64,000 nucleotides of DNA, from NCBI RefSeq assembly GCF_012922555.1, contig NZ_WIPK01000005.1, positions 1-64,000 of the forward strand, read 5' to 3'. The notes below the pieces were generated by a model. It was not told where the DNA came from. It saw only the letters and a list, made by a program, of their open reading frames with translations, and did not search any database. The stretch comes from Paraclostridium dentum (GTDB lineage Bacteria; Bacillota; Clostridia; Peptostreptococcales; Peptostreptococcaceae). Below, piece by piece: positions 17,473-27,092 of the stretch. The position numbers were made by a program, and so were the translations under genes. The number at the start of each line of letters is the position of its first letter. Positions within the stretch are counted from its first letter, which is position 1.

Positions 17473-19170
17473 TTATTTTAATATAGTTTCACAAATCTCT
17501 TTAAATAAAGGTGTTGCAGGCTTGCTAGAATCCTTCGTACCTTCAATTATTACAGTTATTGCATATTTAGGATTTTCTTTAGGGTAAAATCCTGTTACCC
17601 ATCCATGTGTTATTATTTTTTTGCCCATAGTTTTATCCGCATTTTCTACATTGATAGTTGCCTGAGTTGTTCCTGTTTTTACTCCACTTCCTTTTTCTAA
17701 TGTAGCTAATTCTTTTGCAGTTCCTTCACTCGCTACGGACTTCATCATATTTTTTATTTTACTTACAATATATGGAGATATATCTCCTTTATCTTCCTTC
17801 GTGGACCTAAATGCCTTTACGATTTCCTTTTTATTGTTTATTATACTGTCATAAATTTGTAAAGGCTTATATGTTCCATTGTTGGCAATCACTTGCGTCA
17901 TTTGGTTAACTTGAAGCGGTGTAAACATCATTTGCCCTTGACCAATACATAAGTTAACTATATCTATTTCATCTTTTATAGTTCCGCTTTTTTCTCCATA
18001 TATATCAATTCCTACTTCCTGATCTAAATGAAGTTTTTTAGCAGTATCCATTATCTTTTCTTTACCTACTTTAAGCGCTATATCTAAAAATGCAGTGTTA
18101 CAAGAGTTAGCAAATGCTTGTTCTAGAGTTAAGGTTCCATGTCCCTCCAATTTATTACATTTTAGAACTCTATTATGTACTTCTGAAGATCCTGTACATG
18201 TATAAGTGTAATTTTCATCTACTACTCCTTCTTCTAGTGCAGCATATAAAACTACTATCTTAAATACAGAACCAGGTGCATACATATATTTTATAGCTCT
18301 ATTTTCTAATTCTCCATTACTCATCTTTAAATATTCACTTATAGAATCTCTATCAAAATTAGGCCTAGATGTCATAGCTAATACTTCTCCACTTTTTACA
18401 TCAGATATAACTACTGAGCTTGGATTTTGTTCTTTATCTACTAGCTTTTCTAATTTTTTTTGAATATCATAATCTATAGTTAACTTTAAATGTCTATCAT
18501 CTTTGTTCTTTTCATTTACTTTTACACTACCATCTAGAACTCCAATTTTTTTGTTCTTACCTGCATTACCTGAACTTCCAGCTTTAAATACTTCTACATA
18601 GTCTAAATTTTTATCTTTTAATACGTCATCTTTACTTTTTTCAATACCACTTACTCCATTACTATCTTTATCTATGTATCCTATAGTATGAGCTAGTATA
18701 TCTTCATCTGAATACCTATATGTCTTTTTGTCTATTATTATGTTTTCCTTTTCCAATCTACCTTTTAAGTTATCATTCATTTTACTTACTTTTAATTCAA
18801 CTATTGGTGAAACTGGATTTTCTTGTATTTTTTCATATATATGGGAGTTATCAAGCCCTGTAACTTCTTGTATTAATTCCATATATCCATCATCCACATT
18901 AATTTTATCTTTTTGAATTATTATTATATCTTCACTTTTAGTATCTGTTATTTTTTTATTGTTTCTATCATATATAGTACCTCTCCCTGAGCTTAAGTTT
19001 ATGCTAGAGCTACTCTGATCTCTAACACACTTTTTATAAAAGTCAGAATGTGTAATTTGGATGTCTACCAATCTATATATTAAAAATCCATAAATTAATA
19101 TAAACAATACAAATATAGAATACATTCTGTTTTTACTTGTATATTTTATTGAACTCTTTTTTCTAGACAT
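17473..19170 (-). CDS. Class B penicillin-binding protein (peptidoglycan transpeptidase)
   Basis: The 565-residue protein has one N-terminal membrane helix (about 16-36) and a dimerisation domain containing GRGTIYDRN. The C-terminal transpeptidase domain holds the three active-site motifs: S301-VFK, S356-CN and K498-TG. It has no PASTA repeats, so it differs from B. subtilis SpoVD/PBP2B. C. difficile has a similar PBP next to sigK (CD1229), which suggests a role in growth or spore wall synthesis. The start is ATG with AAGGGG, but that site lies in a hairpin. The gene lies 61 bases after udk. Confidence 0.93.
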   Translation of the reverse strand: MSRKKSSIKYTSKNRMYSIFVLFILIYGFLIYRLVDIQITHSDFYKKCVRDQSSSSINLSSGRGTIYDRNNKKITDTKSEDIIIIQKDKINVDDGYMELIQEVTGLDNSHIYEKIQENPVSPIVELKVSKMNDNLKGRLEKENIIIDKKTYRYSDEDILAHTIGYIDKDSNGVSGIEKSKDDVLKDKNLDYVEVFKAGSSGNAGKNKKIGVLDGSVKVNEKNKDDRHLKLTIDYDIQKKLEKLVDKEQNPSSVVISDVKSGEVLAMTSRPNFDRDSISEYLKMSNGELENRAIKYMYAPGSVFKIVVLYAALEEGVVDENYTYTCTGSSEVHNRVLKCNKLEGHGTLTLEQAFANSCNTAFLDIALKVGKEKIMDTAKKLHLDQEVGIDIYGEKSGTIKDEIDIVNLCIGQGQMMFTPLQVNQMTQVIANNGTYKPLQIYDSIINNKKEIVKAFRSTKEDKGDISPYIVSKIKNMMKSVASEGTAKELATLEKGSGVKTGTTQATINVENADKTMGKKIITHGWVTGFYPKENPKYAITVIIEGTKDSSKPATPLFKEICETILK

Positions 19171-19177
19171 AAAATCA

Positions 19178-19215
19178 CCCCTTAGTAATTGTAATTCTTG
19201 ACAATTTCTAAGGGG
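19178..19215 (-). promoter_or_regulatory. Leader hairpin covering the PBP ribosome-binding site
   Basis: CCCCTTAG-t-AATTGT pairs with ACAATT-t-CTAAGGGG across an 8-base loop, a 14-pair stem with one mismatch. On the minus strand the 3' arm carries AAGGGG, placed 7 bases before the PBP ATG. Only four T residues follow, so it is a weak terminator at best. It could reduce translation or separate udk from the PBP gene. Confidence 0.55.
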
Positions 19216-19231
19216 TTAATACTATTTATTG

Positions 19232-19861
19232 TTAATGTAATTGTGTTTTTATTCTTGCTATTACCATATCTATTGCAACTTCGTTTTGTCCACCTTCTGG
19301 TATTATTATATCTGCATATTTTTTATATGGCTCTATAAATTGATCGTGTGCAGGTTTAACAGTTGTTAAATATTGCTCTATAACAGAATCCACTGTTCTA
19401 CCTCTCTCTTTTATATCCCTTTGAATTCTTCTTAAAATTCTTAGATCATCTTCTGTATCTACATATATTTTTATATCTAACTTATTTCTTAATTCTTCAT
19501 CTTCAAGTATCATTATCCCTTCAACAATTACTATGTCCTTAGCCTCTGTAGTTACAGTATTCTCTAAGTCTCTAGTGTGAAGTTCATAGTCATATATAGG
19601 TTTTTCTATACTTTCTCCATTACATAACATATCTAAGTGCTTTATTAATAATTTATTATCAAAAGCTAATGGATGGTCATAGTTAGTCTTTAATCTATCT
19701 TCAAATGATAAATGCGCTTGATCTTTGTAGTACGCATCTTGTTCTATTATAGCTATGTTTTCTTCTGGTATACTTTCCTTTATTGATTTGCAAACTGTAC
19801 TTTTTCCTGATCCTGTCCCACCTGTAATACCTATTATCAGTGTCTTTTTGTCCTTTGTCAT
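19232..19861 (-). CDS. udk: Uridine kinase
   Basis: Udk phosphorylates uridine and cytidine with ATP or GTP in pyrimidine salvage. The 209-residue protein has the P-loop [13 protein letters not shown] near the N-terminus. The family regions YDHPLAFD and [11 protein letters not shown], and the Asp/Arg-rich [21 protein letters not shown], are all present. The start is ATG with GGAGAG upstream. It is the last gene of mltG-trmR-U32-udk, matching the yrrL-yrrM-yrrN/O-udk order of B. subtilis. Confidence 0.97.
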   Translation of the reverse strand: MTKDKKTLIIGITGGTGSGKSTVCKSIKESIPEENIAIIEQDAYYKDQAHLSFEDRLKTNYDHPLAFDNKLLIKHLDMLCNGESIEKPIYDYELHTRDLENTVTTEAKDIVIVEGIMILEDEELRNKLDIKIYVDTEDDLRILRRIQRDIKERGRTVDSVIEQYLTTVKPAHDQFIEPYKKYADIIIPEGGQNEVAIDMVIARIKTQLH

Positions 19862-19890
19862 CTTTGAATCTCTCCTTAAAAATTTTTTAT

Positions 19891-20826
19891 TTATTCATAA
19901 TCATCTGGCATAGCTTCGCCTGTGTAGAATCCATGTGTCAATGGTCTATGACTTTTTTCTTTTATTTGCTCTAACCAAATAGGATTGAATTCCCATTCAT
20001 TAGGGTTTTTATAAAATTCATCTAGAGCTTTTCTATAGACTTTTATAACTGTTTCTAAGTATTCGTCGCTTTGTAATCTTGAATCTATTTTTAAACTACT
20101 CACACCTGCTTTTACAAAGTCAGGTACAAAGTTTAACATACATAGGTCTTTTGAGTTAAATAAGAAAGTTCCTTTTTCATCTTCAAAAACTGGGTAGTAT
20201 TCCCCTTGTCTTTTTTCTTCTAATAAGTTATACTTATTGTTTCCTTCTTTGTACTCTACATTATCTTTACTTCCTAAGTAGCTACTTAAAAGCCTTCTTC
20301 CTGAATAAGATATACATATAGGTCCATGGACAAAAGTTTCTATTTCCATATCTAATGGAGTTTTAGCTCTTATTGTACTTATTTCATCAAAAGATAATTC
20401 ACTAGTGATAATTATCCTTCTAACTCCTTGGTCATACCAAAAGTTAGCTGAATTAAAATTAGTTACGTTTGCTTGCTGTCCCATGTGAATTTTAACATTA
20501 GGTATAGTATTTTTAGCTATTGTTAAAACCCCAGGATCTGTTACTATTATTCCATCTATGTTTAACTTTTCAAGTTCTACTAAGTAATCCGTTAAACTAT
20601 CGAAGTCCTCATTGTGTGGCATAACATTAACAGCTACATAAACTTTTTTATTGTTGTGATGGGCAAATTCAACGCCTTGCTGTAATTCTTCTCTTGAGAA
20701 GTTTTTAGCTATAGCATCAATTCCAAATGAATCTCCACCTATATAAACAGCGTCTGCACCACTTTCAAACGCTAATTTCAAGCTATTTAAATCTTTAGCT
20801 GATGATAAAAGCTCAACTTTATGCAT
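19891..20826 (-). CDS. U32-family protein, probable tRNA uridine 5-hydroxylation factor (TrhP-like)
   Basis: U32 proteins of this group (B. subtilis YrrN/YrrO, E. coli TrhP) help add the 5-hydroxyl to tRNA U34. The 311-residue protein has the U32 signature region [20 protein letters not shown], but the Cys that usually follows Gly-Arg in this motif is Arg. Only one U32 gene is present where B. subtilis has two. I chose the ATG at 20826 because GAGGTG lies 6 bases before it; the GTG at 20835 lies inside that site. It overlaps trmR by 8 bases. TrmR next door methylates the product of this pathway, which supports the role. Confidence 0.82.
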   Translation of the reverse strand: MHKVELLSSAKDLNSLKLAFESGADAVYIGGDSFGIDAIAKNFSREELQQGVEFAHHNNKKVYVAVNVMPHNEDFDSLTDYLVELEKLNIDGIIVTDPGVLTIAKNTIPNVKIHMGQQANVTNFNSANFWYDQGVRRIIITSELSFDEISTIRAKTPLDMEIETFVHGPICISYSGRRLLSSYLGSKDNVEYKEGNNKYNLLEEKRQGEYYPVFEDEKGTFLFNSKDLCMLNFVPDFVKAGVSSLKIDSRLQSDEYLETVIKVYRKALDEFYKNPNEWEFNPIWLEQIKEKSHRPLTHGFYTGEAMPDDYE

Positions 20827-21487
20827 TAAAATCACCTCTTACTTTCTTTTTATAGCTAAGTGTAACTCCATCTCCAATAGGGATTATAGATGTGTCTAAG
20901 TAATCACAATTGCATATATAATCTAGATAACTTCTCATTCTCTTAACTATAGTTTTTTTTCTTCTGATTACATAACTGTCATGAGCTACCATTCCTTTGT
21001 ACAGAATATTATCAGATATTAAAAGTCCATCTACTTTTAATTTATCTATTATCATATCATAAAATAACTTATATTGTCCTTTAGCTGCATCTAGGAAAAT
21101 CATGTCAAATTCACCTTCAACTTGTTTTAAAAGTTCTTCTGCATCTCCTTCTAATATAGTTATATTATTTTCTAATCCAGCTTTTTTGATATTTTCTTTT
21201 GCCTTTTCGATCATTTTTTCATTTCTCTCAACAGTTATTATTTCTACATCTTTATCTAAAACTGTTGCAAATAGTATAGATGAGTATCCTATTGCACAAC
21301 CAACTTCTAAAATTCTCTTTGGTCTTTGAACTTTTAATAATACTTTTAAAAAATCTGAAACTTCTTTATGAACTATTGGGACATTATGCTCTTTAGCATA
21401 CTCTTCCAATTCTTTTAGTAACCCTTCTTTATCCCTTAAAGTATTTCTTATATAATCTTCAACTAAATCATCAACTATATTACTCAT
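20819..21487 (-). CDS. trmR: tRNA 5-hydroxyuridine O-methyltransferase
   Basis: TrmR (YrrM) converts 5-hydroxyuridine at position 34 to 5-methoxyuridine with S-adenosylmethionine. The 222-residue protein belongs to the O-methyltransferase family 3. It has SAM motif ILEVGCAIGYSS, the acidic VERN, the metal/catalytic FLDAAKGQY, and DNILYKG. The frame is open further upstream to a TTG at 21523, but the ATG at 21487 has AAGGAG 8 bases ahead and gives the expected N-terminus. The next gene is the U32 protein that makes its substrate. Confidence 0.88.
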   Translation of the reverse strand: MSNIVDDLVEDYIRNTLRDKEGLLKELEEYAKEHNVPIVHKEVSDFLKVLLKVQRPKRILEVGCAIGYSSILFATVLDKDVEIITVERNEKMIEKAKENIKKAGLENNITILEGDAEELLKQVEGEFDMIFLDAAKGQYKLFYDMIIDKLKVDGLLISDNILYKGMVAHDSYVIRRKKTIVKRMRSYLDYICNCDYLDTSIIPIGDGVTLSYKKKVRGDFNA

Positions 21488-21589
21488 ATCTTCAACTCCT
21501 TGAGTTGCCCTAAAAAAAGACAAAGTTACGCCTTAAAACTTATATTAAGCTTTGCGATAATCCTTTGCCTTTTTGGACAAATATTTTAT

Positions 21590-22645
21590 TTATTTTTCTG
21601 TTTTTTCTTCGTTAAGTTTATCTCTTTCTTGCTTGTAACTTTCTACATGTTTTAAATGTTCTTTATACGTTTTGCTGTAATTGTTCTTTCCTCCTACAGT
21701 TGCTACAAAATATAGATAATCCGTATTAGATGGATATAGTGCAGCTTCTATCGATTTAACTCCGGGACTACATATAGGAGTAGGTGGTAATCCTTTATTT
21801 AAATAAGAATTATAAGGAGAATCAACTTTTAAATCCTTATACATTACTCTTTCTTTTCTTTTATCAAACGCATATTGTAAAGTAGCATCTGACTGAAGAG
21901 GCATTCCTATTTTTAACCTGTTATAAAAAACACTAGCAATCATAGGTCTATCTTCATTTACAACAGCTTCCTTTTCTATTATAGAAGCTAAGTTTACAAC
22001 TTGTTGAAGAGTTAATCCCATTTCCTTTTGCTTTTCTTTAAATTTATCATTATAAACTTGTTCAAATCTCTTTAACATTGCAGATAAAACTTCTTTTTCT
22101 GTACTTTCTTTATCAAAATAATAAGTATCAGGATATAAAAATCCCTCTAAGTTCTTTATATCAGATTCTTTCAAAAATGCAAAATCAGTGTAAAATTCTT
22201 TAGGATTATTGATTAATTGCTCATATTTTTCAGAACTTCCTAATTTTTTATCTGTTAAAGATTTTATTACTTCCTTATAAGTTAATCCTTCCGGTATAGT
22301 TACCTTTGTTCCATCGTTGTGAACTTTTCCATCAGTAAGTATGCTTAAAATTTTAGAGTTTGAATAACTTTGACGTAATAAATACGTCCCCGCTTTGACT
22401 CCATGTTTATTAGGTTTTACCTTTTCTACAGCTTTAAACAAAACTTTATTTTTAATTAATTTATTTTCTTGTAAAATATCTGCTACATCAGTTAATGTTG
22501 CTCCATTAGGTATTTCAACTATTATTTCTTTTTTGCTGCTTTTATTGTATGGTCCTATTTGACTATATATATATCCAGCAATTAAAGCCAATATAATTAC
22601 TATTATAATAGCTACTATTTTCAAGTTTACCTTTCTAAAATTCAT
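21590..22645 (-). CDS. mltG: Endolytic murein transglycosylase MltG
   Basis: MltG cuts growing glycan strands and so sets peptidoglycan chain length. The 351-residue protein has a basic N-terminus and a membrane helix (about 9-28). A LysM-like region follows (about 38-110), then the YceG domain with the catalytic Glu in NLASIIEKEAV. The family motifs VFYNRL and LQSDATLQYA, and the C-terminal SPYNSYLNKGLPPTPICSPG, are present. The C-terminus is Lys/Glu-rich. It heads the mltG-trmR-U32-udk run and is separated from pdp by a terminator. Confidence 0.95.
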   Translation of the reverse strand: MNFRKVNLKIVAIIIVIILALIAGYIYSQIGPYNKSSKKEIIVEIPNGATLTDVADILQENKLIKNKVLFKAVEKVKPNKHGVKAGTYLLRQSYSNSKILSILTDGKVHNDGTKVTIPEGLTYKEVIKSLTDKKLGSSEKYEQLINNPKEFYTDFAFLKESDIKNLEGFLYPDTYYFDKESTEKEVLSAMLKRFEQVYNDKFKEKQKEMGLTLQQVVNLASIIEKEAVVNEDRPMIASVFYNRLKIGMPLQSDATLQYAFDKRKERVMYKDLKVDSPYNSYLNKGLPPTPICSPGVKSIEAALYPSNTDYLYFVATVGGKNNYSKTYKEHLKHVESYKQERDKLNEEKTEK

Positions 22646-22732
22646 AGGGTTATCTACTCCTTATGTATATTTATATCCTTTATATTATAAATCTAAGAAT
22701 AAAAATTTTCAATAAAATTGTCGAAACTAAAT

Positions 22733-22772
22733 AAAAAGCCTAACGTTATTTTTTACACGTTAGGCTTTTTTT
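22733..22772 (-). terminator. Terminator after pdp
   Basis: AAAAAGCCTAACGT pairs with ACGTTAGGCTTTTT around a 9-base loop. On the minus strand it follows the pdp stop by 11 bases and ends in a T-run. It closes the nucleoside phosphorylase operon before mltG. Confidence 0.93.
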
Positions 22773-22783
22773 AATCATATCTA

Positions 22784-24109
22784 TTAGAATTTTAAAGTTT
22801 TATCTTTAGTTACAACCCCATAAACTAGTTTTCCTGCTTCCACTTTTTCATCAGATATTGTATAAGCTTTTAAGAATCTATCTTTTGCTCCTTCAATTTT
22901 ATCTAATTTATTGTAATGCATATATGCTATTGTTTCGCCTTCATTTACAAAGTCTGAAACTTTTTTAGTTAAAACTATACCTGCGGATAAATCTAGTTCA
23001 TCTTCTTTAGTTTCTCTTCCTGCCCCTAGCATCATAGCAGAAACTCCAACTTCTTCAGCTTCTATTTTTGCTATATAACCAGTTTTCGGAGCTTTTATTT
23101 CCATTATTTCTTTTGCTTGAGGTAAAAGAGAATAATCATCAACTATATTACTATTTCCACCTTGATTTTCTATAAATTCTTTTAATTTATCAAGTGCACT
23201 TCCTGTAGTTATAGCTTCTTGAATCTTGGCTTTACCATCTTCAAAGTTATCAACTACTTTTGCTAATAGTAACATATATGCACCTAATGTTTCGCATAAC
23301 ATTACGAAATCTTTAGGTCCTCTTCCTTTTAAAGTTTCTATAGCTTCTATAACTTCTAATGAGTTACCTACTGCAAATCCTAGCGGTTCATCCATATCAG
23401 TTATAAGTGCTATAGTTTCTCTATTCATATTATCTCCGATATCAACCATTTCTTTTGCCAGTGCAAATGAATCTTCTATAGTTTTCATAAATGCACCGTC
23501 TCCAGTTTTGACATCTAATATTATAGCATCAGCTCCAGATGCTAATTTTTTACACATTATACTACTTGCAATTAATGATATATTATCAACTGTTGCTGTT
23601 ACATCTCTAAGTGCATACATCTTTTTATCTGCTACAGCTATAGATGCAGTTTGTCCACATACAGCTATATTATGCTTATTAACTGATTGTATAAATTTTT
23701 CTGGTTCCATTTCTATAGAAAATCCAGGAATAGCTTCTAGTTTATCTAATGTTCCTCCAGTATGCCCTAGACCTCTTCCTGACATCTTAGCAACTGGTGC
23801 TTTACATGCAGCAACTAACGGTGCTAATGCTATTGTAGTTTTATCTCCTACACCACCTGTACTATGCTTGTCCACTTTAATTCCATTTATAGCTGATAGA
23901 TCTATAACTTCACCTGAGTTCATCATAGCCTCTGTTAGAAACGCAGTTTCTTCTTTAGACATTTTATTTATATATATAGCCATTAAAAGAGCAGATGCCT
24001 GATAATCAGGAATCTCTTCTTTAGAGTACTTCTCTACGAAAAAGTTTATTTCTTCTTTAGTTAATACTTCCCCATCTCTTTTCTTTTTTATAATGTCATA
24101 AATTCTCAT
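22784..24109 (-). CDS. pdp: Pyrimidine-nucleoside phosphorylase
   Basis: Pdp splits uridine and thymidine with phosphate into base and (deoxy)ribose-1-phosphate. The 441-residue protein has the family signature SGRGLGHTGGTLDKLEAIPG and the phosphate-binding KHSTGGVGDK. The C-terminal barrel-sandwich domain includes APKTGYIAKIEA. The ATG at 24109 is preferred: AAAGGAG lies 7 bases before it, and that site is inside the longer open frame that begins at 24130. It is the last gene of a deoB-punA-pdp salvage operon. Confidence 0.96.
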   Translation of the reverse strand: MRIYDIIKKKRDGEVLTKEEINFFVEKYSKEEIPDYQASALLMAIYINKMSKEETAFLTEAMMNSGEVIDLSAINGIKVDKHSTGGVGDKTTIALAPLVAACKAPVAKMSGRGLGHTGGTLDKLEAIPGFSIEMEPEKFIQSVNKHNIAVCGQTASIAVADKKMYALRDVTATVDNISLIASSIMCKKLASGADAIILDVKTGDGAFMKTIEDSFALAKEMVDIGDNMNRETIALITDMDEPLGFAVGNSLEVIEAIETLKGRGPKDFVMLCETLGAYMLLLAKVVDNFEDGKAKIQEAITTGSALDKLKEFIENQGGNSNIVDDYSLLPQAKEIMEIKAPKTGYIAKIEAEEVGVSAMMLGAGRETKEDELDLSAGIVLTKKVSDFVNEGETIAYMHYNKLDKIEGAKDRFLKAYTISDEKVEAGKLVYGVVTKDKTLKF

Positions 24110-24160
24110 AACGAGTCTCCTTTGTATCATTATTTTATAGTTTTGTATTACGTTAAATTC

Positions 24161-24982
24161 TTATAATTTGTTAACTATTGATTTAACTAAGTTTAAAAAT
24201 TCTGATTTAACTTTTTGTGTTGTCTCTATAACTTCTTCATGATTTAAAGGTTGATTTAATATTCCTGCTGCCATATTTGTTATACAAGATATCCCTATAA
24301 CATCTAAGTTTGAATGTCTAGCTACTATAACTTCTGGAACAGTTGACATTCCAACTGCATCTGATCCTAAAATTTGAGCTAATTTAACTTCTGCAGGTGT
24401 TTCATAAGTTGGGCCACTAAAGAAAGTGTATACGCCTTCTCTTACTTGTATTCCTAAATCTTTAGCACATTCTTTTGCTAATTCTACATACTTTGGAGTA
24501 TATGCTGTTGACATATCAGGGAATCTTACTCCTAATCTATTATCATTAGATCCTATTAGTGGATGATGACCACTAAAGTTTATATGATCTCTTATTATCA
24601 TTAAATCTCCTGGTTTGAAATCTTTATTTGCTCCACCAGCTGCATTAGTAACTATTACAGTTTTAACGCCTAAAGCTTTCATAACTCTTACAGGGAATGT
24701 TACGCTCTCCATTGAGTATCCTTCGTAAAAATGGAATCTTCCTTGCATAGCTATAACAGTTTTTCCTTGTAAAGTTCCTATTACTAATTGTCCATTATGT
24801 CCTTCTACTGTAGAAACTGGGAAATTTGGTATTTCATCATATTTTATTTTTACAGGATTTTCTATCTCATCACCTAAAACACCTAACCCCGAACCTAATA
24901 TAAGTCCTACTTCTGGAGCTTGCTCTATTTTAGATTTTATATAATCTGTACTCTCTTGAATTTTATCATATAAATTTTTCAT
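24161..24982 (-). CDS. punA: Purine-nucleoside phosphorylase (trimeric PNP type)
   Basis: This enzyme splits inosine and guanosine, and their deoxy forms, with phosphate. The 273-residue protein has the PNP/MTAP signature across VKTVIVTNAAGGANKDF. Other family regions are SGLGVLGDEI for phosphate, GRFHFYEGYSM, and DAVGMSTVPEVIVARH near the base site. The start is ATG with GGAGGAAA. It is 21 bases from deoB, which uses the ribose-1-phosphate it makes. Confidence 0.95.
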   Translation of the reverse strand: MKNLYDKIQESTDYIKSKIEQAPEVGLILGSGLGVLGDEIENPVKIKYDEIPNFPVSTVEGHNGQLVIGTLQGKTVIAMQGRFHFYEGYSMESVTFPVRVMKALGVKTVIVTNAAGGANKDFKPGDLMIIRDHINFSGHHPLIGSNDNRLGVRFPDMSTAYTPKYVELAKECAKDLGIQVREGVYTFFSGPTYETPAEVKLAQILGSDAVGMSTVPEVIVARHSNLDVIGISCITNMAAGILNQPLNHEEVIETTQKVKSEFLNLVKSIVNKL

Positions 24983-25003
24983 ATTTTTCCTCCAACTAGC
25001 TAA

Positions 25004-26173
25004 TTATTTTATAATGTCATTTTTAAAACTATTACCATGTTTAGGCATTTTTACATTTAATAGATCAGCAACTGTAGCTCCTATATCTGCAAAACTGCTT
25101 CTAGTTCCTAAATTTAATCCACTCTTAACGTTTTTACCGCAAATTAACATAGGTATATATTCTCTTGTATGATCAGTTCCTTTGTATGTAGGATCATTAC
25201 CATGGTCTGAGTTTATAATTAATATATCATCATCTTCCATGTTTTCTAATATTTCAGGTATTCTAGCATCAAATTCTTCTAATGCTTCTTTATATCCTTT
25301 AACATCTCTTCTATGACCATATTTAGAGTCAAAATCAACTAAATTTGTGAATATAAGACCATTATTTTCTTTCTTCATATAATTTATAGTTTGGTCTACT
25401 CCATCCATATTATCTTTAGTATGTATAGCCTCTGTTATACCTTGTTTATTAAATATATCTTCTATTTTTCCAACTCCTATAACATCTAGGTTTGAATTTT
25501 TTATATTATCTAAAACTGTATCTTCAAATGGGCTTAAAGAGTAATCTCTTCTGTTAGAAGTTCTTTCAAATGCTCCTGGTTGTCCAACAAATGGTCTTGC
25601 TATTATTCTTGCAACTGCATTTTCGCCCATCATTATTTCTCTTGCGATTTCACACATTTTATATAATTCATCTAAAGGAATTATTTCTTCATGTGCTGCA
25701 ATTTGGAATACACTATCTGCAGAAGTATATACTATAACTTCTCCCGTTTTCATTTGTTGCTCTCCTAATTCATCTAGTATAGCTGTTCCAGATGCAGGCT
25801 TATTACCTATAACTTTTCTATTTGTCTTTCTTTCAAATTCATCTATTATTTCTTTTGGGAATCCATTTTCATATGTTTTAAAAGGTGTTTCAACTAAAAC
25901 TCCTGTCATCTCCCAGTGTCCAGTTGTTGTATCTTTACCCTTAGATACTTCACTAGCTCTACCAAATGCTCCTATAGGGCTTTCTACGCCTTCTAAGCTA
26001 TCAATACCATCTATATTACCTAAACCTAATTTCAGCATATTAGGTAACTTTATATCTTTATAGTTTTTAACTATGTTACCCAAAGTGTTTACATTTACAT
26101 CTCCAAATTTTTCTGAATCAGGAAGTGCTCCTATCCCAACACTATCAATTATCATCCATATAACTCTGCTCAT
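25004..26173 (-). CDS. deoB: Phosphopentomutase
   Basis: DeoB moves the phosphate of (deoxy)ribose-1-phosphate to the 5 position, linking nucleoside breakdown to central metabolism. The 389-residue protein belongs to the alkaline-phosphatase-like metalloenzymes. It has the metal-binding start MIDSVGIGALPD, KGKDTTTGHWEM with the phosphorylated Thr, FDSKYGHRRD, and NSDHGNDPTYKGTDHTREY. The start is ATG with GGAGGAAA. It lies directly after the XerD-like gene and before punA, as ripX-drm-pupG do in B. subtilis. Confidence 0.97.
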   Translation of the reverse strand: MSRVIWMIIDSVGIGALPDSEKFGDVNVNTLGNIVKNYKDIKLPNMLKLGLGNIDGIDSLEGVESPIGAFGRASEVSKGKDTTTGHWEMTGVLVETPFKTYENGFPKEIIDEFERKTNRKVIGNKPASGTAILDELGEQQMKTGEVIVYTSADSVFQIAAHEEIIPLDELYKMCEIAREIMMGENAVARIIARPFVGQPGAFERTSNRRDYSLSPFEDTVLDNIKNSNLDVIGVGKIEDIFNKQGITEAIHTKDNMDGVDQTINYMKKENNGLIFTNLVDFDSKYGHRRDVKGYKEALEEFDARIPEILENMEDDDILIINSDHGNDPTYKGTDHTREYIPMLICGKNVKSGLNLGTRSSFADIGATVADLLNVKMPKHGNSFKNDIIK

Positions 26174-26198
26174 AAAATTTTTCCTCCTAAATGTTAGT

Positions 26199-27080
26199 TT
26201 ATTTTCTAGGATGTTTTTCCTTTAGTTCTTGTCTTATATTTTTATCTATACAATTTAAATAATATTGTAAACTTGATAAATTAGAATTTCCTAAAATTTT
26301 GCTGACTACAGCTATGTTTGCACCTTGATTTAATAAGTGTATAGCAAATGAATTTCTAAGAATAGTTGGATTTATGCTTTTATTTATATTTGCTCTTTTT
26401 GCATGTTTTTTTATTAATTTCCAAAGACCTTGCCTTGTAAATCTAGTTCCATTAGAGTTTGTGAATAAAGCCTTTTCCTGAAAGTTAGTTTTTAAAATCT
26501 CACTTCTTGACTTAGTTAAATAGTTGTCTAAATATTTTTTTGTAGTTTTAGACATAGGTATTACTCTAGGATTTTTTCCTGATTCACAACAAATATAATC
26601 ATATTCTAAATTAACATCATCTAAATCTAACTCTATTAGCTCTGTTACTTTCATACCTGTCCCATATAAAATCTCAAATATAGCTTTGTCTCTTATATCT
26701 TTTTCATTTTTAGGTTCAGGAAAATCTAGTAAAGCCTCTATTTCTTTTAAACTTAAAATATCTATTTCTTTTTTTTCTATCTTAGGTTTTTTTATATTTT
26801 TAGATATATTGCTTTCTATGTATCTATTTAAAAATAAATATTCATAAAAAGACTTTATAGATGATATACTCCTAGAAATCGTAGCTGTAGATACATTATT
26901 TTTTTCTAATTCTATTATATAACTTATTATATCATTTTCTGTTGATTCAAATAAGTTAATACTTTTATTTTCTATATATGTTAAGTACTTTTTTATATCT
27001 ATAAAGTAAGAGCTAACTGTATTTTCTGTCAACTTTCTTATAGATTTTATATATTCTATATATTCATTTAGTAGTTGCAT
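26199..27080 (-). CDS. XerD-like tyrosine recombinase with degenerate catalytic residues
   Basis: The 293-residue protein has the SAM-like N-terminal domain (about 1-85) and phage-integrase catalytic fold, and ends EKHPRK as XerD does. Against E. coli XerD, the first catalytic Arg is Lys 144 (YGTGMKVTEL). The HxLR motif is TILR, so His becomes Thr 239 while Arg 242 stays. The LGHS His is Asn 265, and the beta-hairpin Lys (GKGNK) is not in place. The Tyr nucleophile, probably Y274, remains. Its position between spoIIM and deoB equals B. subtilis ripX/xerD. It may be inactive in cleavage or use altered chemistry. The genome may have another XerD. Confidence 0.82.
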   Translation of the reverse strand: MQLLNEYIEYIKSIRKLTENTVSSYFIDIKKYLTYIENKSINLFESTENDIISYIIELEKNNVSTATISRSISSIKSFYEYLFLNRYIESNISKNIKKPKIEKKEIDILSLKEIEALLDFPEPKNEKDIRDKAIFEILYGTGMKVTELIELDLDDVNLEYDYICCESGKNPRVIPMSKTTKKYLDNYLTKSRSEILKTNFQEKALFTNSNGTRFTRQGLWKLIKKHAKRANINKSINPTILRNSFAIHLLNQGANIAVVSKILGNSNLSSLQYYLNCIDKNIRQELKEKHPRK

Positions 27081-27092
27081 ATTGTAGTCCCT

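Noticed and set aside
22719-22725. TGTCGAA 0A box upstream of mltG
   Set aside because: It is a single 7-base match in an AT-rich gap without a sigma-H-like promoter, so it may be chance.
23226-24002. 258-codon plus-strand open frame opposite pdp
   Set aside because: It is fully inside the well-conserved pdp gene and has no ribosome-binding site or recognisable domain.
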